Shown here piece by piece: positions 53,854 through 63,040 of a stretch of DNA of 64,000 bases. Within the stretch, counting starts at the first letter, position 1. Each line of letters starts with the position of its first letter. The notes beneath the pieces were generated by a model. It was not told the origin of the DNA and did not search any database. It worked only from the letters and a program-made list of their open reading frames with translations. The DNA lies in the NCBI RefSeq assembly GCF_015533855.1, contig NZ_AP024154.1:1491001-1555000 (forward strand). The letters are read 5' to 3'. The DNA comes from Echinicola sp. 20G. Its GTDB lineage: Bacteria; Bacteroidota; Bacteroidia; Cytophagales; Cyclobacteriaceae. Position numbers and translations under genes: made by a program.

Positions 53854-54282
53854 TTACCTAAATGTGTATTTGAGTCCTATCCCTGCCCTGAAATAATTAT
53901 TGCTTTCACCTGTGGGGAAAATGGGACTGGCTTCCAATAGAAAGCCGAAGTTTCTGGTAGAAGGAAAAGGCTTGACAAAGACTCCCAGGGGAATGCCAAG
54001 GTAAATGTCATTGTCATTTCCTTGATCATCCACACCCAAGTGGAAACCGCTATAGAAGTTAACTTCATCCCTTTGGACAAAATTGTATCCAAAAGTACCT
54101 TCTATATCCACATTGCCTCCAGCGCCTATCCTGGCCTCTCCAAACATCTTGTTGTCCGGATTACTTCCAATAGCCGCAAAGGTTCCAGAACTTAATTGAT
54201 AAACTCCGGCACTGACCTGTGCCACGGACTTGTGTTGTAAAATCAAAAAAGCAGTCAGTGATAAAATCAAAAACTTTTTCAT
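53854..54282 (-). CDS. Small exported, probably beta-barrel or lipid-binding protein
   Basis: 142-aa protein with a signal peptide (MKKFLILSLTAFLILQHKSVAQ) and a short body rich in Gly and aromatic residues (FYSGFHLGVDDQGND; YFRAGIGLKYTFR), ending in the aromatic residue typical of outer-membrane strands. At this length it could be an 8-strand barrel. No family is recognised. Confidence 0.72.
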   Translation of the reverse strand: MKKFLILSLTAFLILQHKSVAQVSAGVYQLSSGTFAAIGSNPDNKMFGEARIGAGGNVDIEGTFGYNFVQRDEVNFYSGFHLGVDDQGNDNDIYLGIPLGVFVKPFPSTRNFGFLLEASPIFPTGESNNYFRAGIGLKYTFR

Positions 54283-54381
54283 GGTAAATAATAGTTGGTT
54301 TAGTTTTCAAACCGAACTTTGCAAACTCTTTGCCAAAAAGTGAATTTGAAGCTTAAGTTTGCCACCTACCAATGGAATTTT

Positions 54382-55014
54382 TTAGATACAGGGCTGGTTT
54401 ACAATCTTTTCCTTGAGGAAAATTGTTAACATCTCCAGTCCTTTTTCAAAACTGTCATTATTGGGAATGATAAGATCTGCATCATGCTTGAAGGGGTCGA
54501 TGTACTTTTCATAAGTAGGCATCACATGTTTTTCATACCTGTAAAGTACATCGTCCAGGTCATATCCGCGCTCAACCTTGTCACGGACAATCCTTCTTTT
54601 GAGCTTGATATAGTCCTTCGCATCTATAAAGACCTTTAAGTCCAACAAATTGGACAGTTCTGGTGAGTAAAGCACAAAAATCCCTTCCACCACTACGACA
54701 GGTGCCGGACAAAACTCCAGCATCTTAGGGGTTACTTTAGGGTTGTTAAAAGTATATTCCTGTCGAAAAACCTTTTCACCCATTTGGATTTTTTTGATGT
54801 CCGCCGCGTAAGCCTGAAAGTCAAATGAATGAGGAGTGTCGTAGTTTTCAATGCCTTCATCATCCAAAGGCTGTTGTTCGATGGGCTTATAGTAGTTGTC
54901 CTGGGAGATGAGGCAAATCTCTTCCGGATCAAAAGATTGTAATAACCTGTTGAGAAATAAGGTCTTGCCAGAGGCACTTCCTCCTGTGATACCAACTATA
55001 TACGGTTTTCTCAT
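54382..55014 (-). CDS. udk: Uridine kinase
   Basis: 210-aa kinase that phosphorylates uridine and cytidine in pyrimidine salvage. The P-loop is GGSASGKT (residues 11-18). Other uridine-kinase marks are QDNYYKP, NYDTPHSFDF, VVVEGIFVLYSPEL and the adjacent RRIVRDKVERGYDL lid region. It lies 36 bp downstream of rdgB on the same strand. Confidence 0.95.
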   Translation of the reverse strand: MRKPYIVGITGGSASGKTLFLNRLLQSFDPEEICLISQDNYYKPIEQQPLDDEGIENYDTPHSFDFQAYAADIKKIQMGEKVFRQEYTFNNPKVTPKMLEFCPAPVVVVEGIFVLYSPELSNLLDLKVFIDAKDYIKLKRRIVRDKVERGYDLDDVLYRYEKHVMPTYEKYIDPFKHDADLIIPNNDSFEKGLEMLTIFLKEKIVNQPCI

Positions 55015-55050
55015 ATTCCTAATATATCAATTATTTGGAATCAATGCCCC

Positions 55051-55629
55051 TTATTGGTAACTGTTCAAGAAATGAATCAGCTTTCTGACGGCTTTGCCCC
55101 TGTGGCTGATGGCATTTTTTTCATCCATGCTGAGCTCAGCAAAGGTTTTTTTGTAACCTTCTGGAAGGAAAATAGGGTCATAACCAAATCCCCCTTCACC
55201 AGACCTTTCTGTAATGATTTCTCCTTTGGCAGTGCCTTCAAAACTATGTTCTTCCCCATCCAAGATCAGGGCGATCACAGTCCTGAATTGGGCTTTTCTA
55301 TCAGAGACTCCTTCTAAATTCTGAAGCAACAAGTCAACATTTCTGTCATCACTGCGAGGCTCACCGGCATACCTGCCGGAATAGACTCCCGGCGCACCGT
55401 TAAGTGCCTCTACTTCCAGACCTGTATCATCCGCGAAGCAGCTTACCCCATAGTTTTCAAAAACGTGTCTGGCTTTTTGAAATGCGTTGAAATCCAAAGT
55501 GTCTCCAGTTTCGGGAAGCTCTTCATGACATCCGATTTCTGCAAGTGAGACAATGGTGAAGTCTTCGCCAAGTGCGGCTTTCACCTCTTCGATTTTTTTG
55601 GGATTGTTGGTTGCAAAACAGATTTTCAT
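55051..55629 (-). CDS. rdgB: Non-canonical purine NTP pyrophosphatase (RdgB/HAM1)
   Basis: 192-aa enzyme that hydrolyses dITP, ITP and XTP to monophosphates, keeping the nucleotide pool clean. Substrate-binding TNNPKKIEEV starts the protein, followed by CFADDTGLEVEALNGAPGVYSGRYAG, GEGGFGYDPIF and AISHRGKA. It is probably co-transcribed with udk. Confidence 0.96.
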   Translation of the reverse strand: MKICFATNNPKKIEEVKAALGEDFTIVSLAEIGCHEELPETGDTLDFNAFQKARHVFENYGVSCFADDTGLEVEALNGAPGVYSGRYAGEPRSDDRNVDLLLQNLEGVSDRKAQFRTVIALILDGEEHSFEGTAKGEIITERSGEGGFGYDPIFLPEGYKKTFAELSMDEKNAISHRGKAVRKLIHFLNSYQ

Positions 55630-55788
55630 ACCCCAAAAGTAAGCAAATTTTCCTGCTCATGAAGCTTGAGAAGTGGCAATGCTTAACCGATTAAAATAAT
55701 CTTAGTATTCATTTAATATTTTGCCTTTGCGAAAGGAGGCAAAATTGCTGTTATTAGTAGGATTGTTTTACCCAAAAGTTTAGAGGAA

Positions 55789-56361
55789 ATGAAGAAAATA
55801 ACCGTCTACTGTGGTTCCAATACCGGGAAAAACCCTGCCTATAAAGCTGGGGCAATTGCTTTGGCTGAGGAAATGATTTTACGAAAAATGGACTTGGTGT
55901 ATGGTGCTGGGAAAGTGGGCTTGATGGGAGTGATCGCCAATCAAATGCTGAGTGTGGGGAGAAATGTCTATGGGATTATTCCACAAAAATTGGTAGATGT
56001 GGAAGTAGCCCATCAGGGTTGTACCGAGTTGACGGTTGTGGAGACCATGCGGGATAGGAAATGGCTGATGGCGGAACGTGGAGATGGTTTTGTGGCCATG
56101 CCAGGAGGCATTGGGACTTTGGAGGAGCTGTTTGAAATCATGACCTTAAATCAATTGGCCTATATCCAAAAACCCTTGGCCCTATATAATGTGGAAGGGT
56201 ATTATGACAAACTTATTGACTTTTTATCCTTTGCCTCCGAAGAAGGTTTTTTACGAGATGAACAGAAAGAGCTCCTGATCATAAGCGATGATCCTGCAGA
56301 AATGCTGGACAAGATGGCTGCCTATGAGCCTAAATATATTCCCAAGTGGGGATCAAATTAA
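55789..56361 (+). CDS. LOG-family protein (nucleotide-ribosyl hydrolase type)
   Basis: 190-aa Rossmann protein of the LOG/TIGR00730 family with motif PGGIGTLEE (105-113) and the preceding arginine in MRDRKWLM. Plant-type LOG enzymes release cytokinin bases from nucleoside monophosphates; bacterial relatives act on AMP-like nucleotides or have unknown roles. The first residues KITVYCGSNTG match the family. Confidence 0.92.
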   Translation: MKKITVYCGSNTGKNPAYKAGAIALAEEMILRKMDLVYGAGKVGLMGVIANQMLSVGRNVYGIIPQKLVDVEVAHQGCTELTVVETMRDRKWLMAERGDGFVAMPGGIGTLEELFEIMTLNQLAYIQKPLALYNVEGYYDKLIDFLSFASEEGFLRDEQKELLIISDDPAEMLDKMAAYEPKYIPKWGSN

Positions 56362-56365
56362 AAAG

Positions 56366-56399
56366 AAAAAAGGGGCGTATTGAATACGCCCCTTTTTTT
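56366..56399. terminator. Bidirectional terminator after the LOG gene
   Basis: GGGGCGTA pairs with TACGCCCC around a 5-nt loop, flanked by an A6 run and a T run, so it can terminate both strands. Confidence 0.9.
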
Positions 56400-56408
56400 G
56401 AAAATTCC

Positions 56409-56891
56409 CTACAGGAAGGTTTCTATAACTTTCATCAATTGCTCAAGATGTTTGGCATCCGTTTCATCAAAATCATTTAGCTGGTTGCTGTCAATATCCA
56501 GCACCAAGGCTACCTCTCCATCTTTGAAAGCAGGCAACACAATTTCGGATTTGGAGGCGGAGCTGCAGGCAATGTGGCCGGGAAAGGCATCCACATCCGG
56601 CACCAACTGGGTTTTACCTTCTTTCCAAGCGGCACCACAGACGCCTTTGCCTTTTGCAATCCGAGTACAAGCGATGGGGCCTTGGAATGGTCCAAGCACC
56701 AACTGCTCTCCTTTGACGAGGTAAAAGCCCACCCAGAAAAAGCCAAAGGCTTCCTTGAGGGCAGCACTGATATTGGCCAGGTTGGCGGTAAGATCTTCCT
56801 CGCCTGTGATCAAGGCTTCAATTTGGGGAAGCAAGGCTTCGTATTTTTCTGCCTTGTTGGCATTTTCAGGAAGAAATATGGATTCTGCCAT
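56409..56891 (-). CDS. msrC: GAF-domain free methionine-R-sulfoxide reductase
   Basis: 160-aa GAF protein. Three cysteines at 75, 85 and 109 (IACTRIAK, GVCGAAW, IACSSASK) have the spacing of E. coli fRMsr, which reduces free methionine-R-sulfoxide; DIDSNQLNDFDETD is the GAF acidic site. The start is the ATG at 56889-56891. It is the last gene of the unit DUF4382 > ribD > msrC. Confidence 0.92.
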   Translation of the reverse strand: MAESIFLPENANKAEKYEALLPQIEALITGEEDLTANLANISAALKEAFGFFWVGFYLVKGEQLVLGPFQGPIACTRIAKGKGVCGAAWKEGKTQLVPDVDAFPGHIACSSASKSEIVLPAFKDGEVALVLDIDSNQLNDFDETDAKHLEQLMKVIETFL

Positions 56892-56920
56892 GGGTGATAT
56901 ATTTTAGATAAAATTAAATA

Positions 56921-57949
56921 TTAATGACCAGATTGATAAACTTCAAGTTGGTCATCCATGATTTGAAGTGTTTCCACTGGATCTTGCGCTAATTTAGGGG
57001 CAGGGATGCCACTTTCAAATCGGCTTTGGCCAGTAAACACCCGGGCCTCATCCCAAAGTTCACTTTGAATAAACTTTTGCAATAAAAAGGATCCTCCCTC
57101 AATGATTACACTTTGTACTTTCCTTTGATGAAGATCCTCTAACACATCTGCTATGGAGAATTCTTTTTCCAATTTGACATAATCCAGATTTTGCTGGGAT
57201 TCATTTTTGATCAGGTTATAGCAGACGGTTGGAATGCTTCTATCAAAAAGGGCCAAGTTAGCATCCAAGGTCAATTGCTTGTCCAATACAATCCGCAGCG
57301 GGTCTTTTCCTTCCCAGTCTCTTACATTCAATTTTGGGTTGTCAAAATGGGCTGTTTTGGTGCCTACCATGATGGCATCTTCCTCCGCCCGCCACTTATG
57401 GACCAATTGTCTACTAAAAGGATTGGAGATCCATTTGCTGTCATAGTTGGTCCTGGCTACAAAGCGATCTTGTGTTTGGGCCCATTTCAGGATGACATAG
57501 GGCCTTTGCTTTTCTATGGAAGTAAAAAAGCGCTTGTTCTGTATCCTTGCTTCTTTTTCCATTACTCCAGTGACAACCTCAATGCCAGCATCCTGGAGGA
57601 TTTTGATGCCTTTACCGCCAACTAGCGGGTTACTGTCAAAGGCGGCGATTACCACTTTTTTGACCTGTTTTTCTACTAGGAGGTTGGCACAGGGTGGTGT
57701 TTTGCCAAAATGTGCACAAGGCTCCAAGGTGACATAGACTGTCGCTTCTTTAAGTAAGTTTTGGTCCGCTACATTACGGACAGCATTGGGCTCAGCATGA
57801 GGGCCGCCGTATTGCTGATGGTAGCCTTCACCTATAATTTTATCTTGATGGACGATCACACAGCCTACCATAGGATTAGGACTTACTTGTCCTCTGCCCA
57901 ATTCTGCCAACTCCAAGGCCCTCAACATATATGGGTTAAATTCCTTCAT
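56921..57949 (-). CDS. ribD: Bifunctional riboflavin biosynthesis protein RibD
   Basis: Deaminates and then reduces the GTP-cyclohydrolase II product. The N-terminal deaminase has zinc ligands His51 in GGPHAEPNAV and Cys78/Cys87 in LEPCAHFGKTPPC. The C-terminal reductase (from ~150) includes PYVILKWAQTQDRF, IMVGTKTAHFDNP and the late IIEGGSFLLQKF. The 342-aa length is usual. It is 22 bp after the DUF4382 gene and 29 bp before msrC. No riboswitch is seen at the unit's start. Confidence 0.95.
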   Translation of the reverse strand: MKEFNPYMLRALELAELGRGQVSPNPMVGCVIVHQDKIIGEGYHQQYGGPHAEPNAVRNVADQNLLKEATVYVTLEPCAHFGKTPPCANLLVEKQVKKVVIAAFDSNPLVGGKGIKILQDAGIEVVTGVMEKEARIQNKRFFTSIEKQRPYVILKWAQTQDRFVARTNYDSKWISNPFSRQLVHKWRAEEDAIMVGTKTAHFDNPKLNVRDWEGKDPLRIVLDKQLTLDANLALFDRSIPTVCYNLIKNESQQNLDYVKLEKEFSIADVLEDLHQRKVQSVIIEGGSFLLQKFIQSELWDEARVFTGQSRFESGIPAPKLAQDPVETLQIMDDQLEVYQSGH

Positions 57950-57971
57950 GTTTTAGCGTCAATTGAGTTTC

Positions 57972-58778
57972 TTAATCCTCATCAGGTGTGGATAGAAGTA
58001 TCGTCTCCATAGCTGATAAGGAATCTATTTTGGTAGTTACGGTGGTTAAGCTGTCCAAGTAAGGGGCTCTCGGGGAAATGTAAATGCTATATTCTCCAGC
58101 TTGCAAGCCATTGAAAAGAAATGCGCCGGTATCATCTGTATGCGTGGAAATGGAATCTTCACCGATGATAGCATAAACGATTGGTTTGGCCTCAATTGGT
58201 GTTACTTTGCCACTAATGGATGCTACAGCGCCTGTTTCAAATGACCTCATCACAGGGTCAAGCCAGAAGACATTTTCTTGCGCGGGGTCTGCAATGATGG
58301 ACTTGCTCAGGTCCATGTCCAGTAGAATATCATAAGACATGGCGCCGGAAAGCGAATAGTCGACATCAATGATAGGTTCTTGGCTTTCGCTATCGAGCAA
58401 GGTCAAGGCAAGCTGTTCACCATCTTTCACCAAGTAATGGTCTTCTCCGAGGACTAATTTAATTTGGCTTATTTTGCCTAAAGGCAATTCAGAACGGCCT
58501 AATATCAATTGATTTCCATTTACAAGGCTAGTCACATTGATGACATTGCTGGTTGGCACATAGTCCAAGGGAATCCAATCTTTCGTTCCTGCGCTGTTTC
58601 CTCCTTGGATAAAAACTTCCACTCGCTCAATGTCTATCCAAGCCTGGTCAAAATCTCCGGGTGCATCGATCAGGTAGATATTGATCAAAGCACTGTTTTC
58701 ATTGGAAGAAGCATCCAGACAAGAAAAAGTCAGGAGTAGCATTGAAATGAAAAGTAAAGAGACGCTTTTGAATGACAT
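57972..58778 (-). CDS. DUF4382 lipoprotein with a C-terminal carboxypeptidase-regulatory-like domain (copy 1)
   Basis: 268-aa exported protein. The lipoprotein signal (residues ~8-20) ends in the lipobox LTFSC. The DUF4382 domain starts INIYLIDAPGDFDQAWIDIERVEVFIQG and continues through GKISQIKLVLGEDHYLV. The end (TPIEAKPIVYAIIGEDSIS; DDTGAFLFNGLQAGEYSIYI) resembles a carboxypeptidase-regulatory or Ig-like beta fold. The paralog encoded just upstream (58986-59822) has the same layout. It leads the transcription unit with ribD and msrC. Function unknown. Confidence 0.86.
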   Translation of the reverse strand: MSFKSVSLLFISMLLLTFSCLDASSNENSALINIYLIDAPGDFDQAWIDIERVEVFIQGGNSAGTKDWIPLDYVPTSNVINVTSLVNGNQLILGRSELPLGKISQIKLVLGEDHYLVKDGEQLALTLLDSESQEPIIDVDYSLSGAMSYDILLDMDLSKSIIADPAQENVFWLDPVMRSFETGAVASISGKVTPIEAKPIVYAIIGEDSISTHTDDTGAFLFNGLQAGEYSIYISPRAPYLDSLTTVTTKIDSLSAMETILLSTPDED

Positions 58779-58936
58779 TGCCTCGGTTTTTTTTAGTTCA
58801 GGTAAATAACGAAAAGCTCATGGCTTTTGATTTAATTATTCTACAAAAGTAACCATTTCGAGTGGCAAATGACCATTGATGAATTCAAATTTTGAGGGCT
58901 TGAGATGTGGTAGTCAAAATAGACTGGAAAAGACAT

Positions 58937-58963
58937 AAAAAAAGGAGTCTTATAGACTCCTTT
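58937..58963 (-). terminator. Intrinsic terminator after DUF4382 copy 2
   Basis: On the minus strand AAAGGAGTCT/AGACTCCTTT with a 3-nt loop, followed by a T tract. It separates the two DUF4382 genes into distinct units. Confidence 0.88.
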
Positions 58964-58985
58964 AAAAGATAGATAGTCACTTGTC

Positions 58986-59822
58986 TTAGTTATTGATTTC
59001 AACTTCAATTTCTGCAGAAGTCTCTTCTAATTCTATGGGATCCAGTATCGTTACTTCTCCTTCTACGGCAGGTACACTGTACAAAGTATCCGGCTCATAG
59101 CCTTCAATGGGATCAACGATAATGGTATAATCACCGGTTACCAATCCCCTCAAAGCAAATGCTCCGATGTCATCCGTGTAAGTAGAAACAGTATCTTCTC
59201 CGATTATCCCATACACCGTTGGATTGGCTTCTAAGGGTAGTACTTGTCCTTCTATGGACGCTGACTCTTCAGCAACTACTCTCAATACGGGTTTTAGAAT
59301 ATATTGACCAGAGTTTCCTGCTTCAACAATGGATTTGGCCGCATCAAAATCGATCACCAAATCATATTGTATACCAGCCATTAATTCTTGATTCAGCTTA
59401 AGTTTTAATCCACTTTGCTGAGCACTTGGAGTCGTCAGAGGAATCTCCTCTCCATCCATTACCAAATAATTGTCATCTCCTAACAAGAGTCGGATTTGAG
59501 CAATTTCACCAGCTGGCACTTCTTCCGAGCCAATAAAGGCTTCATTGCCGCCCACAAGACTAAGGAGGTTCACCTTGTCTTCATCAGCTTCATTGGGAAT
59601 GGAAATCCAAGCGGAATCATCATTTTCGTTTTGATCATTGGTAAGGATTTCGACTCCCAGTACTTCGATCCAAACCTCGTCATAGTCCGCTGGCGCGTCA
59701 ATCAAGGCAATATTAACCTGTGCACTTCCTTCCATAATGTCCTCATCTTCATTATTACAAGAGGCCAAAGCAAGTAATCCAGCAATTCCAAAGAAATAGT
59801 TTTTGAATGGTAAAGTTTTCAT
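58986..59822 (-). CDS. DUF4382 lipoprotein with a C-terminal carboxypeptidase-regulatory-like domain (copy 2)
   Basis: 278-aa paralog of the next downstream DUF4382 gene. Lipobox LALASC ends the signal (residues ~8-21) and is followed by an acidic linker NNEDEDIMEG. DUF4382 core: NIALIDAPADYDEVWIEVLGVEIL and GEIAQIRLLLGDDNYLVMDG; C-terminal: VLPLEANPTVYGIIGEDTVS and GAFALRGLVTGDYTIIV. The start ATG at 59822 is chosen over an in-frame codon at 59864 because it begins the signal peptide. Function unknown. Confidence 0.86.
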   Translation of the reverse strand: MKTLPFKNYFFGIAGLLALASCNNEDEDIMEGSAQVNIALIDAPADYDEVWIEVLGVEILTNDQNENDDSAWISIPNEADEDKVNLLSLVGGNEAFIGSEEVPAGEIAQIRLLLGDDNYLVMDGEEIPLTTPSAQQSGLKLKLNQELMAGIQYDLVIDFDAAKSIVEAGNSGQYILKPVLRVVAEESASIEGQVLPLEANPTVYGIIGEDTVSTYTDDIGAFALRGLVTGDYTIIVDPIEGYEPDTLYSVPAVEGEVTILDPIELEETSAEIEVEINN

Positions 59823-60017
59823 TGTGATAAATAGTTGGTTTAGTATGGTCAGACCGAAAAACAATTAGCATGCCACTTGAGGTGCCAGGCAGCCTAACTT
59901 TCTTATATTTCCATATGAATGTTGTTTTTTCATAGAAAAAGTCTATTGTTTGCGTTTTTATTCAGTTTATTTCAGCAAAAATTCATTTGACCTAAATTTT
60001 GTATAAAGGGAATAATT

Positions 60018-60048
60018 AAAAAGGCAAACCTTCAAGGTTTGCCTTTTA
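60018..60048 (-). terminator. Intrinsic terminator after the CBM9-like gene
   Basis: AAAAGGCAAACCT and AGGTTTGCCTTTT form a perfect stem on either strand, with A and T runs outside; located about 40 bp past the minus-strand stop. Confidence 0.86.
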
Positions 60049-60088
60049 TGTAGCGATAATTTAGAATCTGTCAGTGGGGATCGGAAAA

Positions 60089-61147
60089 CTATCTTTTCCA
60101 GATCCTGCTATCTTCGGTGATGTACCAGGTCCCTTCTGAATCAATGGAAGGGGCAGAGATTTTGTAACGGGTAGCACTTACTTCAAATTGCAGCTGGTAT
60201 GCATCAAAGTTTTTAGAGGCACCAAGTTCAGAGCTGGATGTAGCGTATTTTCCGTTTTTCCGGAAATAGGCATTTTGAAGATGGAATACCTCCCTTAATG
60301 CATCTTTCACGCGTTCATCTTTTTTCATTTGGAAGGCTACTTTTTCTTGGCCAACCGGACTTTTGGCAAATTGCAGGTATCCCCAGTATTCGGGTAAATG
60401 CATATTGATATGTCCTTGTGGTGACCAGACCCAATTGTATTCCGGAAAGTTTTTTCCTGTTTCAGGATTGATCTTTTTCACATATGTGTCGCCTTGGGCT
60501 TCCAACTGCCACTGGACACGGGAGAAATTTATTCGCCACTGGTCACCGTCTCTTGGGACAGTTGGGTTAGGGCCACGCTGAGAAAGTGCCTCAAATGGAA
60601 TGGCCATTTCTACTACCCAAGACTGGTCTTTATCGGAAGGGTCATTGATAGTGCCGTTCAGTTGAATTCCCTTTTTGAAACCATTAATGTTCCAGCCATT
60701 AATGGGAGAACCTCCATTTCTATAAGGTTGGGTCATCATCAGGTCCCATTCAGTGCCCAGGGCATTGATCTCGAGTTCGTAGTAATGGTGAGTGTCCCCG
60801 TCCGGATCAATAAAGACTTCGATGTCATTTTCATGAAAAATTACAGATTCGCGCTTGGTGTAGGTGGCCCATAGGTCAGGCTCTTCCATCCAAACCGCGA
60901 TATAGAGATTTTTATCATCCCACAGCATTTTCAATTTGGTGTCATAAAGTGGAGCTGGTTTTTTATCCCCTTCAATGTCAACGAATAAATTGGACCACTC
61001 AGCAGCTTGCCAGTCCTCTTCATCCAGTTTTCCGTCCATTTCCAAAGTACCTGTTGCCTGGTGAGTGACATAGTGCTGTCTGTCTGTCAAATTCTGGGCA
61101 CTCAATATACTTGGCGCCAAGAGCAGTAGGAGAACTAACTTGTTCAT
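60089..61147 (-). CDS. Secreted carbohydrate-binding family 9-like protein
   Basis: 352-aa exported protein. After a signal peptide (MNKLVLLLLLAPSILSAQ) comes a DOMON/CBM9-like domain: DGKLDEEDWQAAEWSNLFVDIEG, KMLWDDKNLYIAVWMEEPDLWATY, ENDIEVFIDPDGDTHHYYELEIN and WVVEMAIPFEAL are all typical. The C-terminal third has an odd segment (QNAYFRKNGKYATSSSELG) resembling pilin or proteolytic-processing motifs. It is monocistronic. Sugar or haem-type ligand is not determined. Confidence 0.85.
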   Translation of the reverse strand: MNKLVLLLLLAPSILSAQNLTDRQHYVTHQATGTLEMDGKLDEEDWQAAEWSNLFVDIEGDKKPAPLYDTKLKMLWDDKNLYIAVWMEEPDLWATYTKRESVIFHENDIEVFIDPDGDTHHYYELEINALGTEWDLMMTQPYRNGGSPINGWNINGFKKGIQLNGTINDPSDKDQSWVVEMAIPFEALSQRGPNPTVPRDGDQWRINFSRVQWQLEAQGDTYVKKINPETGKNFPEYNWVWSPQGHINMHLPEYWGYLQFAKSPVGQEKVAFQMKKDERVKDALREVFHLQNAYFRKNGKYATSSSELGASKNFDAYQLQFEVSATRYKISAPSIDSEGTWYITEDSRIWKR

Positions 61148-61318
61148 ATAATTTTATTACGGTTTGATAGATTTGAAGGCGCTAATATATTTAAATAAGC
61201 TCAATCCTTCATTGCTTTTTGGTTCATTTACATCAACGGAGAAGAGGCTATAAGTAGAGTTAATTGATTTTATAGGTGATTTTGACAAGATTTTTACTTT
61301 GGATCATTAATTTTGGAC

Positions 61319-62665
61319 ATGATGAATTGGGAACAGCTGTTAAGAGCGGGTAGATCTGATCTGAAAAAGAAGACAGAGGCTATCCCTGATCAATATAGAA
61401 GTGAGTTCGAAAGAGACTATGACCGGATTATTTTTTCTGCTCCATTTAGAAACCTGCAGGATAAAACGCAGGTATTTCCATTGCCGGAATTGGATTTTGT
61501 GCACACCCGGCTTACCCATAGCTTGGAGGTTTCGAGTGTGGGAAGGTCTCTGGGAAAGTCAGCTGGCGAGTTTTTGTTACAAAAATATCCCCAATTAAGT
61601 GAAAAGGGAATAGGGTCCAGTGATATTGGTGCGATAGTGGCTGCTGCTGCCTTGACCCATGATATTGGCAACCCTCCTTTTGGTCATTCTGGAGAAGATG
61701 CCATTTCTGACTTTTTTAAATTCCATCCCTGTGGAAAAATCTGGAAAGACCATCTGCAAGAGGAGGAATGGGCGGACATGACCAGCTTTGAAGGCAATGC
61801 ACAGGGGTTCCGAATGCTGCTGGAAAAAGACAATGGCTTACAGCTTTCCTTTGCCACATTGGCGGCATTTACCAAATATCCTAGGCCAGCACTGATAGCA
61901 CAAAGGGATAAAGCAAGAAGGAGCCAAAAAAAGTATGGTTTCTTTTCAGATCAGATTCCCCATTACAAGCGCTTGGCTGAACTGCTGGGGATTCCGTCAT
62001 CAGGAAAAAACACTTGGTTTAGGCATCCACTTGCCTTTTTGGTGGAGGCTGCTGATGACATTTGTTACAGCATTATTGACCTGGAAGATGGATGTACCTT
62101 GGGCTTGGTCCAGCTGGAGGCTGTTGTGGATTTGTTGGCCCGGATAATCGGAGAGCGGTTTAATGAGGAAAAGCTTAACTCCCTTAAATCCAAATCGCAA
62201 AAATTAGCGATTCTTCGCGCCATGGCCATTGGAAGGTTGGTGGATGAAACGGTGGCAGCTTTTCAGAAACATGAAGAGGAAATGTTGACAGGTGACTTTG
62301 ATCAGGCATTGACTGATATCATTCCTTCTGCTCCAGTTTTGGAAGAAATCAGTCAACTGTCCGTGCAGAAGATATACCGATCCCAGCCAGTGTTGGAAAA
62401 AGAAGCCGCAGGTTTTCAGGTGCTGGAAGGGCTTTTAGAGGTGTTTTCTAAGGCGCTATTCAATAAGTATTTTGATGCGGCGCAATTTTCTGGTAAAGAT
62501 AAAAGTATCCTAAGATTACTGCCGGAAGAGTTCCAGCTGGACAAAGAAGTCCTGATGCCTTATTTACTTTTAAGAAATTTGATAGATTTTATTTCTGGCA
62601 TGACTGACAAATATGCCTTGTCACTTTATCGCAAAGTGAAGGGGATATCTCTGCCAGGTGCCTAA
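61319..62665 (+). CDS. dgt: Deoxyguanosinetriphosphate triphosphohydrolase-like protein
   Basis: 448-aa HD-domain dNTPase that cleaves dGTP to deoxyguanosine and triphosphate; family members limit nucleotide pools and can restrict phage. Metal site: His near position 67 in HTRLTHSLEVSS, then HD in LTHDIGNPPFGHSGEDAI and the late Asp in VEAADDICYSIIDLEDG. The ATG at 61319 (or 61322) is used instead of a TTG. A TAATTTTG box lies directly upstream of the ATG. Confidence 0.93.
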   Translation: MMNWEQLLRAGRSDLKKKTEAIPDQYRSEFERDYDRIIFSAPFRNLQDKTQVFPLPELDFVHTRLTHSLEVSSVGRSLGKSAGEFLLQKYPQLSEKGIGSSDIGAIVAAAALTHDIGNPPFGHSGEDAISDFFKFHPCGKIWKDHLQEEEWADMTSFEGNAQGFRMLLEKDNGLQLSFATLAAFTKYPRPALIAQRDKARRSQKKYGFFSDQIPHYKRLAELLGIPSSGKNTWFRHPLAFLVEAADDICYSIIDLEDGCTLGLVQLEAVVDLLARIIGERFNEEKLNSLKSKSQKLAILRAMAIGRLVDETVAAFQKHEEEMLTGDFDQALTDIIPSAPVLEEISQLSVQKIYRSQPVLEKEAAGFQVLEGLLEVFSKALFNKYFDAAQFSGKDKSILRLLPEEFQLDKEVLMPYLLLRNLIDFISGMTDKYALSLYRKVKGISLPGA

Positions 62666-62673
62666 AAAAATAA

Positions 62674-62709
62674 GCCAAGGGAGCTGACTTGATGTCAGCA
62701 ACCCTTGGC
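62674..62709 (+). terminator. Large hairpin after dgt (possible terminator)
   Basis: Two nested stems, GCCAAGGG/CCCTTGGC outside and CTGAC/GTCAG inside, without a T tract. It could be a Rho-independent stop that relies on pausing, or an RNA stability element. Confidence 0.5.
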
Positions 62710-62816
62710 CATTGCGGTTGATTTAATCTTTTGGTTTAACAGCTATTTTTATGCCAAACTTTTTGTTTGATGGCTATATATCCTTGTTGTGACAAATTTT
62801 CTTCTGTTTTTAAGAG

Positions 62817-62859
62817 GTGTTTGTGCAGCCTGCTCCTAAGTGCAAGCCAACACAAACAC
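62817..62859 (+). repeat. 9-bp inverted repeat in a SusC-leader-like stretch
   Basis: GTGTTTGTG (62817-62825) and CACAAACAC (62851-62859) form a hairpin with a 25-nt loop. The bases just after it (ACTAACAACTAACCCTAACAA) resemble the region before start codons of SusC-type receptor genes, but no such gene follows. Confidence 0.4.
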
Positions 62860-63040
62860 ACTAACAACTAACCCTAACAATCTAATCTTTATATTCTTGA
62901 CCTTCTGTTATATTTTTTTTCTAGATAACCTATTGTTCTAGTTCAATATTTTGATAAAACTTATTATTTGAATTAATCTTTTAAAAACTGATAATTGGAA
63001 GTGTTTTTTTAGCAATTTAGTTTGTTTCCTAGGCTTTACT

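Noticed and set aside
56574..56897. 107-codon plus-strand frame opposite the methionine-sulfoxide reductase
   Set aside because: Mirrors the conserved msrC reading frame; no promoter.
61148..61318. Possible regulatory RNA upstream of dgt
   Set aside because: AT-rich, with no strong hairpin or repeat beyond the promoter-like box.
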